DNA from: Sipunculus nudus
Lineage: Eukaryota; Annelida; Sipuncula; Golfingiida; Sipunculidae
Length of the DNA: 64,000 bases
Assembly: GCA_026874595.1 (NCBI GenBank)
Contig: CM049322.1
Coordinates: forward strand, 47,525,840 to 47,589,839
Reading direction: 5' to 3'
Shown here in pieces: positions 48,303 to 62,338 of this stretch. Each line of letters begins with the position of its first letter. Position 1 is the first letter of the stretch. The notes beneath the pieces are model-generated. The model was not told where the DNA came from and did not search any database. It was given only the letters and a program-made list of their open reading frames with translations. The position numbers and the translations under genes are program-made.

Positions 48303-48902
48303 ATGAATAAAAGATTAGAAATCCGCAAGTTTGGTGACGACCTAGTACTCGCCGAAAAACCTATACCAAAAGCGCCGGAAAATGGCGCCGTGGTGAAGGT
48401 AAGGCCAGTCACATGACAGCACAGCAGACGACACGAAAATAACCCAGACGGTATGCTGTATGTAACACCAACTGAACTGTTATTACTCAACCTGTGTTTA
48501 TATTGTTATTTATGTTTCAAAGGATCGGTTTTAATTATATATTTGCCATAAATTTTCTAGAACTGTATGAATACATGGATATCGAAACTGTATTTTTCGT
48601 TTTTCTTAGTTTTTCATATTCCTGTCATTATAATAGAAATGACCACATTTACCTGTGCCGGGATCGGTCTTTATATCGAACGTTACCCCTGCGTTACCGA
48701 GCAGCGCTAGCGCAGTCTATGACAAACTTAATAGGGAAACTGAGTAGAGATGAGACCTGTAGACAAAATCCATGATCGATACCCTTTCTCATGTCCACTC
48801 TGGTATTTTTGGAATGCTAATTATATGGTATATATATAAATATATACAGGGGCGGATCCAGATGGGGGATCCAGGGATCCAGGTGGTCCGTACCCTCTCC
48901 TT

Positions 48903-48954
<52 letters not shown>

Positions 48955-51900
48955 TATAAACACATATATAAATATTTGGGTCCAACCCAGGAAGTTTCAT
49001 AGGAAAACATGAAAAAAGGTTCCCAGAACCGGAAAGGGAGGGGTTCAGGTCAGAAAAAAATTGGTTTAAACCATTGAAAAAGGTTATTGCGGTTCAGGGG
49101 AGCGCTCGGTAAATAGACCAACCTCCTCTGCTGTGCAGATGGGAGTTAACAGCTGGCTGAACAGACGGTCTGCACCACCAGCAGCTGCTGGCTAGAATGC
49201 CATCCCTTGCCTTCGAATTATTTGCTCGCATGCAGTCAATTGCATGAGAATAAGCAAAAAACCGGAGCTCTGTTTAGCCCAGGGTCAGTTGTCAAGTTAT
49301 AGACTCCCGTTGGATTTTAATGAACAAAGCTGGCAACATACATCATTTTAAACCTTATAACCTCAGCGATCTGAAAATCCATGTTGCCATTTTTTCCTAC
49401 AGTTTCAAGGTCACCAAACAAGGTCAAGGTCTTGGCTTTTAATATATTTTGAATTAAACCAGTGTCTGTTGTCATTCCATCTGAATTTCATGAAAATAAC
49501 TGGCAACATATATCATTTTAAAGAATTCAAGGTTCAAGGTCACCAAACAAGGTCAAGGTTACGGGTTTTGATATTTATTGAATTTATTGAGTTTTTCAAT
49601 TGTATGAGATGTGCGGCAACAGACTATTTAAAATAACCCGCATCCAATAACCATGTAAAAAAAGGCATAGGTGTAATATACTATTAAATATCCCATTTAA
49701 AATGAACACCATTTTAAGCTGTTATTGCCAAGCTGCTAGCTGAGCAGTTGCAGGCAGGGGACAGGCAATGGAGAAGGCCTCTTGCTGTACACCCTTATAT
49801 TCAGGCAAACCACACAGATAACCTGAGCATTTGCGCACTTTGCGATCTAATTGATCTTAAATAATTGCGTGGTCTCCTAGAAAACTGTAATAATTTCACA
49901 TTTTTGTCAAAATTCACAATGGCTAGCCAGTACATTGGATTAAAACTATATAAACGGCTGAGGATTATTTGAAAATGGGAAGTTGTGAATAGGGTTAACA
50001 TTTTTTTTTCAATTAAAAAAGGAAGTACTTCCTTCCTTTCTCGAGGGAACGAGGTAACAGCGAACCAGCTTTAGGTTTGGTAGGAGAATTCATATACGTC
50101 TGACTGTATAACAGATTTTTAAATTATGTGGTATCACATAAAAAATTAATGGACTGAAGTTAGCTTAGCTTAAAAAAAATTAATAAATGAGCTTCTATGC
50201 AGGGCTCTTGTTTTCAGATCAGCGAACTTTCCATCATGCTGAGATGTACAAATCTCAAATCTTTATCATCCTGTCCATTAGATGGCACAAATCGTAACAG
50301 TTACAATAGAAAAACCTTTATAGAAAGTGGGGAGGGGGACGCATTAGGGTAGAGGGAGTTTTAGGGCGCATAAGTGCATGAAAGTGATAGGTTTGGGAGG
50401 TGGCCACCCCATGGCTCACATGGTATGGAAAAATTTGAAAAAAAAGTTACACATGAAACATGCATTTTCAATGCATTGTTTTGACCATTTTCCCAATTTT
50501 GATCACATGCTGCATCACTAAAAAAATTACCATATTTTTTATATACAGTTTCATGTGTGACAAATTGATATTTATATCTTAGAAAAAGTTATCTTTAAAT
50601 ATCAATTTCAAATATCGCCCTCTCCAAAGCCTAGAAATTTCTTGCTAGAGATCTATCAGGACCCAGTGAAAGCTCCTCAGACTCCCGGAATTCACTGTGA
50701 CAAGTAAAACAAGAGCACAGAGATGCTTTTGAGCACACTAGAAGTGAAAAACTTCTAACTGTTGAAGGCTGTTGAACAAAGATTTACTATGGAATCACAA
50801 AATAAAAAAAGTGTTGTTCATTGCCACATTATTCTCTGTCAAGATGAACAATTAAAAACAAAACTGAACCAAACAAGTTCTTTTGAAATATGTCACTAAC
50901 AGATTGAAAGATTTCATTGTAATCAGTCAGTGTTATGTAATAAGTCATATAAAAGATTTAACTTCGCAATACTAAATTGATGGATTTATACATAATAGAT
51001 GGATTGCTTTAAGATCGACTATCCTTGTTCTTACCTTCTTAGCTTGTGTTTAGACTGACTTATGACAGTTATGCACAAATACAAAGAGCTTGCCAGTGGC
51101 CCCAGAGACAGTCATCCACAGTCTCGCAATATACTTGTTCCAAAATGTCCATTGTAACAGTTCTCTGCTCTGGCACAGATTTTTGTAAGTGTGGCCCAGA
51201 TGTTGAATAGGAAATTGCACTAAACCTTAATATTTGATATCAAACTTTCTTGAGAAAAAAATAGCAGTATTTAAATTCATATGTCTTGAGCTACAATACA
51301 TATTGTCTCATCTTTTCGGGGAAATTGCAAGACCGCTAATAACCAGACAACTGGCCGTTAACTATCAATTCAGTGCATTGATTTTTAATGACCTTACGAT
51401 ATCGAACCTCAGTGAAGCTCAAACGCAAAAACATTACGAAACAGGGATATGCTTACAAAGAATGTCCTTGACGTACGTCATTTCTTTAGCAATAAAGATA
51501 TTTTTATTTCACAAGCCATGACCTTGACTTTGTTTGTTGACCTTGAAAATGCATTGTAAAATGCCATCAATATTCATATATTTACATGGTTACAATATTT
51601 AACATGATGTATTTTGCAAGCTTTACTCATAAAAATCCCACAGAATAAAAACTGACCCCAAAAAATAAAGAAAAATTAAAAACCTTGGCCTTGTTTGTTC
51701 ACTTTGAATCTGCAGAGAAAAGATGGCAACATTGTTGTTTCGATTGATATGGTTCTATTTTTTTTAATATATGTATTGCCAGCTTTTTTAAATGAATATT
51801 CCATTAAATAACAACAGACCCTGGAAAAATCAAGAAATATTAAAAGTTATGGCCTTGTTGCAAGCTTTACTCATAAAATTCCCAAAGAATAAAAATTGAC

Positions 51901-54900
51901 CCCAAAAATTAAGAAATATTAAACATCTTGACGTTGAAATTGTTCGTTCACTTTGAATCTGCATAGAAAAGATGACAAAATTGATATTTCGATTGATATG
52001 GTTATAATCGTTAAAATTATATGTATTGCCAGATTTTTTATGAATATTCTATTTAATAACTGACCCTGAAAATCAAGAAATATTAAAAGTTATGACCTTG
52101 ACCTTGTCTGTAAGCCTAGGATCTGAAGGGAGAAAATGGCAACAATGATTTTTAGATTGATATGAATGTCAGCTTAAACATATGTATGAAGCTCGCTTCC
52201 CTCCCTCATAAAATCCCCAAGGAATAACAAAATAAGGAAAAAGAAATGTCAAAATCCTTGACCTTGGCCTTGTTTATTGACCTTTATTTCATTAAGAAAG
52301 TGTAGAAACACAGGTTTTTAGATCGACATGGTAATAAGCTTAAAAATGATGTATATTGTCAGTTATTCTCATGAAATTTCGATGGAATGACAACTGACAC
52401 TGGTTAAATTCAAAATATGTTAAAAGCTATGACCTTGACCTTGTTTGGTGACCTTGAAATTGTAGGGGAAAAAATGACAACATGGATTTTCGGATTGCTG
52501 AGGTTATAAGCTTTAAAATGATGTATGTTGCCAGCTTTCTTCATGAAATTCCCACGGAATGACAACTGATCCTGGACTAGTATTTAATCTGTCGGTGTCT
52601 CTGTATATCACGATAACGACATGGGTCCAATTAATTAGCATCACATGATTATCACGTGATTATTATGACGCGGCGTATAACAAGTCATTACTAACTTAGT
52701 CATCAGTGCCATATTGTATTGTACCAAACACGAAGTAAACCGAAGTTGCCTTAGACCTACGTAGATCCCTATAATTTTGTTAGATTCTGATTTTATATAA
52801 ATATACACCATGTAAAAGCAAACCCCTGGACAAAGAAAGTAAACTATTTGCACCCTCAGAAAAAGCCAATACATGAATTATAAAATGATCACTGAAGATT
52901 TATAAACATAAGAAAAGAAATGAGAAAAAATTATTCCTCGACCTGTTGCAGGTTGACAGTTGCCTTTATATTACATTATATAACGCAGGTGAATTAAAAT
53001 AAGTACTGTCTCCATCACCTTCCCTGGCTGGCAGACCTTTGCTGGGAAAAAAATCCTGTTTTTTTTCCCTTACAATGACACTCGGTTACTTGCTTTCAAC
53101 AATTCACTGACGCTCAAAGTAACTTCTTCTAATCGACTTTCGGTCCTTTTTCACTGAGTAGGATAAAAAATTGGGGGGGGGGGGGGGTCTAAAGTTCATT
53201 TTGAGACACATACTCTCCAATCAGATAACTTCTTTCCCTTCAGGTACATTTTTGCGGTATCTGTCACACTGACCTGGAGGTTTGTCGTGGGTATTATGAC
53301 CTGGGAGACGGTGAGAAAGAAGTCAACTCACAACATACGAAACTGCCCCACGTGCCCGGTAAGTTGTAACTGAAATGTTGTTTGTATAAATATTTTATTG
53401 TTTATATTTTTTTTTGTTGTTGTTGTTGTTGTTGTTCCTGATCTTCTTCCTGTGCTTCTTCTCCTTATATTTATCTTTATCATTATGATTATTAAAGTGG
53501 CCCATTCACCTATCTTTTGAAAAATAATATATGTGATTTATGACTTTCTCTGTGTATATATTAATAATCTAAGAGTAATTTTTTTTTTTTTTTGTGAACA
53601 TTTCTTGTAAGGCCTTCGTAAAGGATGTATTAACTTGTCCATCAGCAACATGTTTGTAAACACTGCAATGTTAACAAACGGGAAAACATGTAACCTAAGG
53701 TGGTAGGTTGCATATTTGCCGAGGTAAAAAAGTCAGTTGTTGAAAAATGCCATTTGCAAAGCTCTGGCTTATGTGACTTGCTGCCAGATGCCCTTATTGA
53801 ATTTGTTTTAATTATTTTGGCGGGCCCCCACATATTTTAAAAACGTAGATATAAGCAAAACAAGCAGCCTGTGTGCGATGATATCCACGTTTTCTGGTCT
53901 AGTTTTTATAAACGCTTCAAGGGATAGGCTTTGGTTTATAAAGGTCAGATACGTGAGTGGGCCCCTTTAAGATTATTTATCTTTATCATTATGATTTTTA
54001 AGATTACTAAGTATACATTAAGTAGTTTACGTAGTTCCTGATAGATGGCGCTGCAATAGTCCTTCCGCAAAAAAAAAATCAAATTTTTCAGGTTGCATTG
54101 GAACATTTGGTAAATGATCCCCCTTAGTGACACATTTTGCATACAGGTAGTTCTCGACATTTGAAGACCGAAAAGGGGCATTTCAGCGGCCTGCACTGGA
54201 CACAGCGGATGTGCTTGACAACGTCAAGTGGTACTACCGTCAATTATAATTATAAATATTATTATTATTATTATTATTATTATCATTATATTTATTTTGT
54301 TTAAGGGCATGAGGTTGCAGGAGAAATCTACAGCTTTGGAAGTAAAATAGACCCAGGTAAGTGGAGATAACCTTAAACCTCAAGAAACAGTGAAATCTGA
54401 GGTACAGTCACAAAACTTGCAGCATTCATGCACCTTATCCGGGGCTAGGGTCAAGTTCGAAGATGGATGTCCTTCATCCATGTTTCAAGGCCACTGGGGC
54501 GATATTGCCAAAAATTATGTTAACGCAATAACTAAAAATTAATTGAGGTACATTCACAAAACTTGCAGCCTTGATCCACCTATTCAAAGGTTAGGTCACA
54601 CTAGAACATGGTTGACCTTGATGCATGTGTCAAGGTCACAGCGGCGATTATGCTTAAATTTTGTTAACGCAATATCTCGGAAAGAATTTGAGGTACACTC
54701 ACCATACTTGCAGCTTTGATGCACCTCATGAACGGCTATTTAGAGTGCATCATTATGGATAGGCCTTGACGCATGTTTTGAGGTCAGAGCTGCGGTAATG
54801 CTAAAATTATGTTAACGCAATAACCCGAAAAAAAGTTTGAGGCACAGTCACCAAACTTGCAGCACTGACGTATACCTCATGAAGTGCTAAGTCAAGTTCA

Positions 54901-57475
54901 AATATCGATGACCTTCATGAAGTTCTCAAGGTCACAGAGGTAATCTTGGTCTGTGACATTGACCCATCTCAAATTTCATACATGTATTTACAACTTTTTT
55001 CCAGTTAATTTGTGAACAGCAAAAACTGTTAATTCCTTAAAACCTCAGGATTATCAGTCATATTAATTATAATAGAAGAGGAATCATCAGCGGCGTACCT
55101 AGCCTCATTGCCGCCCGGGGCGGTCTTAAAAATTGCCGCCCCTCTAACAAAACATTACAAAACTGGATAACATATTGAAACATATAGTTTCAAATGTCCT
55201 TGTTACAGGCTTGTATTTGACAACAACGCAATTATATGGATTCACTGGCAGGGAATTCTTTCGCCACATATTAAAGAGCAAACATCTCTTTGCTAATGTA
55301 AATCAAAAGATCGCTCGAAACTCAAACAAGTATATTTCATTATGAAGTGAACAGAAAGGAATAAAACTATTAACAGATTACACTGCAGGATACACATAAA
55401 ATGTGGGAAATTGATCTTTCATCATTCATGTAAACACGATTCATGGTTACTTTATACTCAACTTGGGAAAAAAAACTTTATTTGGTGAGTGTTATTCCAT
55501 TCTCGACGCATACAAATACTTTGTCACATCTATAATTCCACCTCTTGTTAACGCATATGACAGTAGGTACACCTAATAGAGCTACTGAGATATGCATGGT
55601 ACTGCTCCATGCAAGTTATTTAGTCTTTCCAAGGAAAGAGCAACACCATTCGTCAAAATATTTTTCGCGCAATATGTACGACAGACACCCCACCCCACTA
55701 CCTGGTGCCATTGGTCCTCTGGCAGGGTTTTTCCCTGGTGATTATCAGATGCTGATAGGGATTTCTGTAAACGATGACCGCCCTGAAATGCAGGCTTTTT
55801 GCATGATTGGTCAGTTTATCGATGACGCTCTGACATTGCAAGACCACATATCTAACAAAGAATAACTACAGATATGTATTTCTTGCCTCCATAGAGATCG
55901 TCCGCAAATTATTTTGTTGGCTCCACCGCCAAATTTTTAATCTCTGAAATTCTTGAAAAGGGACAAAAAAGGCCAGATTTGAACTTTTTGAGGAACCCCT
56001 TCTGCCACTGAATATACTAAATCCCAGAAATGTCGCCCCCACAAATGTACAATTCGTTCGCTAATCATTCTGTAGTTTCTACTGTCCAGTTTATAATCCC
56101 TGGAATACTTGAACATGGGACAAAAAGCCAAATTTGTAATTTTTGTGGAACTCCTTATGCCACTGATTAAATTTAATCCCAGAAATGCCCCTCCCCCCCC
56201 CCCAAAAAAAATGTGCAAATTGTTCGGTAATCATTCGGTAGGTTCCACGGTCCATTTTATAATCCCTGGAATACTTGAACATGGGACAAAAAGATCGAAT
56301 TTGTACTTTTTGTGGAACTCCTTGTGCCACTCATTATACTAATTCCCCGAAATGCCGCCCCATAAATGTGCCGCCCGGGGCGGACCGCCCCTGCCGCCCC
56401 CCCCCCCCTCCCCTTAGGTACGCCACTGGGAATCTTTCAGCTTTTTAGCCTGTTGTGAGTCTTGTGCCACGGCCATTTAACCAATCAGTTATAATTATGT
56501 GACTAAATTTGGCTCCAGCTAGTATAAGTATAATCGAAATTGTAGGAAAAGAACGGAGACCCTTGATGTAAAATTTAATATAAGGCACTCTTTATATGTA
56601 GTAGTACCACCCAGTACCTACATATGCTCCATTTCTTAGATGTGACTTAACACCTGACTCAGTAGCTCATTAGTACATAAAACAAGGCAACAATGCTAAT
56701 ACAAGTTTATAAGGAAATGGCTACATTTGGTCAAACATTTGAATTAAAATATATTCTATAAATTAGGGTTATATCTGACACTTTACCAAATGCATGTTGA
56801 TTATATTACGTGTCAGTCTGACGGGTCCCATTTGGACGTTCGTGTATGGTGTTCGGTTCATGTGAGCCAGCATTTAGCCTTTTATATATTGAAACCAGAT
56901 AAGTGCAGAGACTTCGACAAGAACCTCACATTTGTAGAATGGAAAAGTCTTTTTATTACTGTTACCATTCGTGATATAACAATTACGATATATTTATCAA
57001 TAAAATGAACCCGAACAATCAGTTTCAGTCGTTATCGGCAGGCGGCGCTAGAAAGGTGGAAAAGGTCTATTAACTTTCTTTAACTAAATTTTGAATTTTG
57101 ACATGATGCTATTTTGTCCGAGAATAGTCTAAAGAATAATTGTTTCAAGATTCTTTAAAAGGTACTTGAAAAATAAAAAATATAGTCGACAATCATTAGT
57201 TATGAAACATTTATGTTGTATTGTACGATATATTAAAAACTAATGGTTTATAAACAAGCTTTGCCTTTCAGAGTCCACCAAGTTGAAGGTTGAAGACAAA
57301 GTGTTTGTGTTTTTGTCTGCGGGTTGTGGTGAATGTACGCACTGTAAGAAAGGTCAGGTTACGCTGTGTGAAGATGTCTTCCAGTACATATCCGGACACT
57401 GTCTGGAAGGAGGGCAAGTATCCAGTCACTATCTGATTCATATGGGCATGAGAAAACCGAGCAGTTGTGAATCAT

Positions 57476-57525
<50 letters not shown>

Positions 57526-57773
57526 AGCTGTTCCCCTTTGCTGCGCCGGTGTCAATTCTTTACATAAAATACTCCAGGCAAATAACCATATAAACTGTTT
57601 CTTCCTTTATTAATGACCTTCTACAGAAATATGTATACCACTTATTATTCAACAATTGGCTTTACAATTATTTTACGACCTTTCTTTTTAGATTTACAGA
57701 CATACTCTTAAGAATACCATTCTCGTCTATAAAAAAATTTAACATGTTATTATTATATATCTTATATATCTAT

Positions 57774-57822
<49 letters not shown>

Positions 57823-60245
57823 ATTCTCAATGACTTTGTAGTTACCAACAATACATGACAGTCCCGAGGCTGGACTTCTTGGTACCGATACCGGAAGCGG
57901 AGCCCCTGACCATGGATATTGCTGCGATACTTCCCTGCAGCGGGATCACTGCTTATGCCGCCATCTCGAGGGTGAAACCGGTACTAGCCAAATTTGTCAC
58001 AGCGATCGGTTCGTATCTTCAACTCGATTCATATAATGATAATTTTACAGAATTAAGGGTATTATATATTATTATGTTGTGTAGCAGTGTATTTACAAAA
58101 GCAAAAGATCCTCTCTGATCAGACGTGGATATTACAGTAAGCACTTATTATTAATCATATCGGTAGAATTAGAAAATAAATAATTTTAAGTTACCATGCA
58201 CGCACAGAAAAACAAACAACACTATATCCACTCGCTGTCAAGTGGTCTTACTTTTAATACTTTTCCTATTTTTTTGGTCTCGAGTCCATTTTTTTTCACC
58301 TACTTTTTCTTTAAAGTGTCTACTTTTTCATACATTGCTTGTTTTGCACTGTTATGCTCAGTGTAAAAAAAATACCGTGAATTACTATGAAATCGTCCTT
58401 TTGTTATTGTCACTAAAATCTTTTGGTAATTTTGTTTAAATGAGTACTAAGTATTAATATCACTTCACATACCTACACCAAGAACAAGAATTTATAATAT
58501 TACATGTGAATTTAGTATATCTATTTTCCTAGGTTTTTCTTTTTTTTATATTTCCAGTCATACTTTTCTCCTATGTATTCGCATTGGTGTGCTAGACAGC
58601 TTATACGAATGTCTTCCCTTTCATAACATAATTCGTTATCGAAATCTAACAGCCTCCGGGTTTTAATTAGCCGTGACAAACAGCAGCAATCCTTCAATCC
58701 TGCAGCAATCGGGTCGTAATGTCTGGGGGCCGATATGGCGCTAGGTTTTAGTACAACAATTGTAATATTGTGTACTTAAATTGATAGATATTAATTTCCC
58801 GTTTCAGGCAATGCCTCGTTGTTTCTCGTGGGGGCCGGCGGTGTCGGTCTCTGGGCGATACAGTTTGCACGCGCAATGCTTCCTAAAGACACGAAAATTA
58901 TCGTCGCCGACATCGCGGTACGTACAATATCGGTGAAAAACTGCAAGGTCTGCCATGTATTAGGAAACAGTTTTTTTTTGGTGGAGGTAATCGCCTCCTG
59001 TTTTTAATGATTGTTAAACTAAGTACTATAGATAAGAGTTTAGATCTGCAGAGACTACGTGAGAGGGGCGTATACTCGATAATACTGGTGTAAACCAGGC
59101 TCGGTGTACCACTCCTGCGGGTCCTGGGTGTGTGTCATCCCCATAACTAGGTCATAAAACCAAGGAACCCCCAAAAAGCGCACTCGTTTGTAATGAATCA
59201 CGACTGTTGGGTACAGTCTCTACATTAAGCCTGCAGAGCGCTCACTCTGGGTGTGGGCCGACCGTGAAAATAACACCGCCTCAGCTGAGATTCGAACTGA
59301 AGATCTTCTGGCTTTGAGTCATGTGCTCTACCCCTGAGCCGTAGGAAACACTCGACCAACTACTTGAATATATATATTTTTTTAAGTTTATGTATTATTA
59401 GCTTAGAAAATCCATAGAAACTTATCCTGGACGAAACAACAATTAGTATTTACCGCACATACATGTTTTACTCTAGGATTTCTCCCACAAATGAAAATTC
59501 AACGATACAACAGCTTTGTCCAAAAAATGACCGAAAGGTCTGTCAGAATTTAGAATAATTGTTATTGTTAAGCCAAAACATAGTATACTGCCAGCATTTG
59601 GCTAAAAGGCTAGACCTTCGCCTTGAGTTTTACCATATATTTTGTTGCTTAATGTTTAACTGTAGGGGCGAAATTTTTAGTTTTTATTAGCTGCCTACAT
59701 AATTCCTGTCTTACTATATTTTTATGAAAGGTTAGCCTGGTCTCGTCTCGTGAGAATTTTTGACACGTCATTTATCTAGGTGATTGTCTTTTTATGTACC
59801 ACAACAGAACCCTAAGGCTGGCATCTGAGACCGAGTGGTCAACCCTCGCTCCACACAAGGCGTTTTTAACAAATGGAGTCCCAACTCCGAGTCGGTCCGT
59901 TTACCTCTCTAAATATATATGTTGCACGTAATTCTCAACAAAACAAATGATCTTGTCAATGTTATTCCAGCTTTTCACTGCTCATTTACTGGATATATCG
60001 CCCTCAGCCTGACGAGCTTCAGCGACCTGCGTCAGTAAGATCAGCAAGCCTCGCTTTAGCAAAGACAGTGCCGCGGCTGCGCCTGACACCGCGGTACAAT
60101 AATAGGCGCAAAAAAAGGGTTAATGGGCTTATCGTGTCTTAATTGCAGTTAGCGCACGTCCCCCCCCCCCCCCCCCACAAGATTTTGACAAGCTGGGATG
60201 ATAAAATGTATTAATCCTAGATGGTAAGATTTATTTACTGAATAT

Positions 60246-60290
<45 letters not shown>

Positions 60291-62284
60291 AAAATTAGAA
60301 TGAGCTCGAGGGACATATACTGGTAATAAAATATATAGACTATCAATAATTAGAATGACAGACCTATGTTACATTTCTGTCTTTCTGCTTGACCATATTT
60401 TTATAATCTTTTACTTGGTAGTAATATATCAAACATATTAAGGTTCACGTGCATTATATACAAATGAAAAAAACGAGATTTTTCAAAATGTTAGCAAAAA
60501 AAGTTGCTCCATCTTACTCCTATGATCCCTCACCCAAAATTGCCTTCACTGCTGCTTGGCTGTCCCCACAGGGCAGGGTATTTGTCACAGTGATATTTGT
60601 GTGTTATCTTAATATACGGGAGGGTGGGATGTTTCACAAGATAAAGCACACATAGGAATTATACACGCACGGATCATGTCAAAGGTCATATAGGTTAGGT
60701 AAACCTATTAGCGCGTGGGTCAGTTATTTGCTGGGAGCATTGCATCCAGAAGAGAGATTTAGTTAGCCCTGATATGGTTGGTTGGTGCAAAGTGTGACGT
60801 CACTGGCAAAATTTACTTAAATCTAGCAATACATGTTGTTTTTATTCTTCTCTGAAAATTTGGGGCTGACAATGTCAGAAATAAGAAGCTGTTGATGAGA
60901 TCTAGAAATTTTAGACACAGGGGATTTTCCCTATGTGTGACCTCACAGCCGAGTTGAAAGTGCTTATATACATGTGCCAATAACTTTAAGACAAATCACA
61001 CAACCTCTTGATTTTTTTTAATAATAAGGAAAAAAGTTTTACTTCCGGGAATTGGGTTCAGTTTTTGCAAAAGTTATATTAATACTTTTTTTATTGTCAA
61101 GTATGTTTAATGGTAAGATGTTGGGATTTAGAATACGTTTGCGTTTGCTTGCATTATAACAGAAATATGTGGTGTTGATATTTTTTCAGGAATCAAAGTT
61201 GGCTGCCGCTAAAGAAGCCGGCGCGGACAAAACTATTTTGTGGAACCCAGAAGGTGAGACTGATCATGTGACCGGTCACATGGTTAAACTTTTTATCACG
61301 TGACCTATCGACATGCTCTCGTAATGATGATTCTATTGACAAAGTACGGCTGACCATTTAGGCCGGATTGCGGATAAAAAAAAAACGCGTTCACATATTC
61401 AATTTTTTTTCGTTTCCGTGTAAAAAAAAAATATTTCTTATTCCGTTAAGCACTATCACAAGAACAGCCATATTAATGTAATTTGCCTTGCTATTTCTAA
61501 GTAACTTACTTAAACAGACTAACTTCGCCTCAGATAAATTATCACTACCACATATGAGTATCAATTTTAGAAGACCCGGTGCATTGTGGGGTGAGATTGT
61601 CCACGAATCCTATAACCACACAGTAGTACTCTTGTGTGTCCGATTCCGAGCAGTGTGAGTAATAATATTTTCTGTTCAACAGATACAAACGAAACAAATT
61701 CTTCGAAGGCAAAGTCTGAGATGCCCACGGGTGCCCACGCCGCCATTGACTTCGTCGGGAGTGAGTCCACTCTGACCGCCACCTTCAACGTCATGGCCAA
61801 GGTAAGGATTCAAGGGGGTTACCGGTGTTTCCATGTTTCCGCAAAAATCGTATCCGCAAAAGACGTACATACGCTACATAGTGTGCAGTCCGCAAAAACT
61901 GTTTCCACAAGTACGTACGTTTTTCTTGCGGATACCCTTTCGCGTGCCTCCTTTGAAACTGCAAGGCCGACAGCCAGGAAGAAACTCAATATGTCTCATC
62001 TCGTTACCGCCGGGACACTGTTGGGAAATGTCGGCATTTTTCCATCCGCAAAACGGATGAATCGCTCACCGATCCGTTTCGATGCGGTCCGTTTTTTCGG
62101 ATACGCATACGGGGCACGTCAAAACGTACACATGGAAACAGTTCACCTAAAAAAGAGGGATGCGATTTTTTGCGTACGAGATTCACGGATACATGGAAAC
62201 ACAGCTTTAGTATATATGGCAAAACACCCTCTTGAATCAGAATCAATACAAAAATTAATATTAGATCCAGGAAGTATATATAAA

Positions 62285-62338
<54 letters not shown>

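Noticed and set aside
55545..55865. 106-codon open frame inside the hAT element as a transposase
   Set aside because: No RNase H-like or hAT dimerisation motif; too short.
59280..59345. tRNA gene on the minus strand (GTTCGAATCTC B box)
   Set aside because: The head is tRNA-like but there is no closing acceptor stem; it continues into a 180 bp non-tRNA body, so a SINE.
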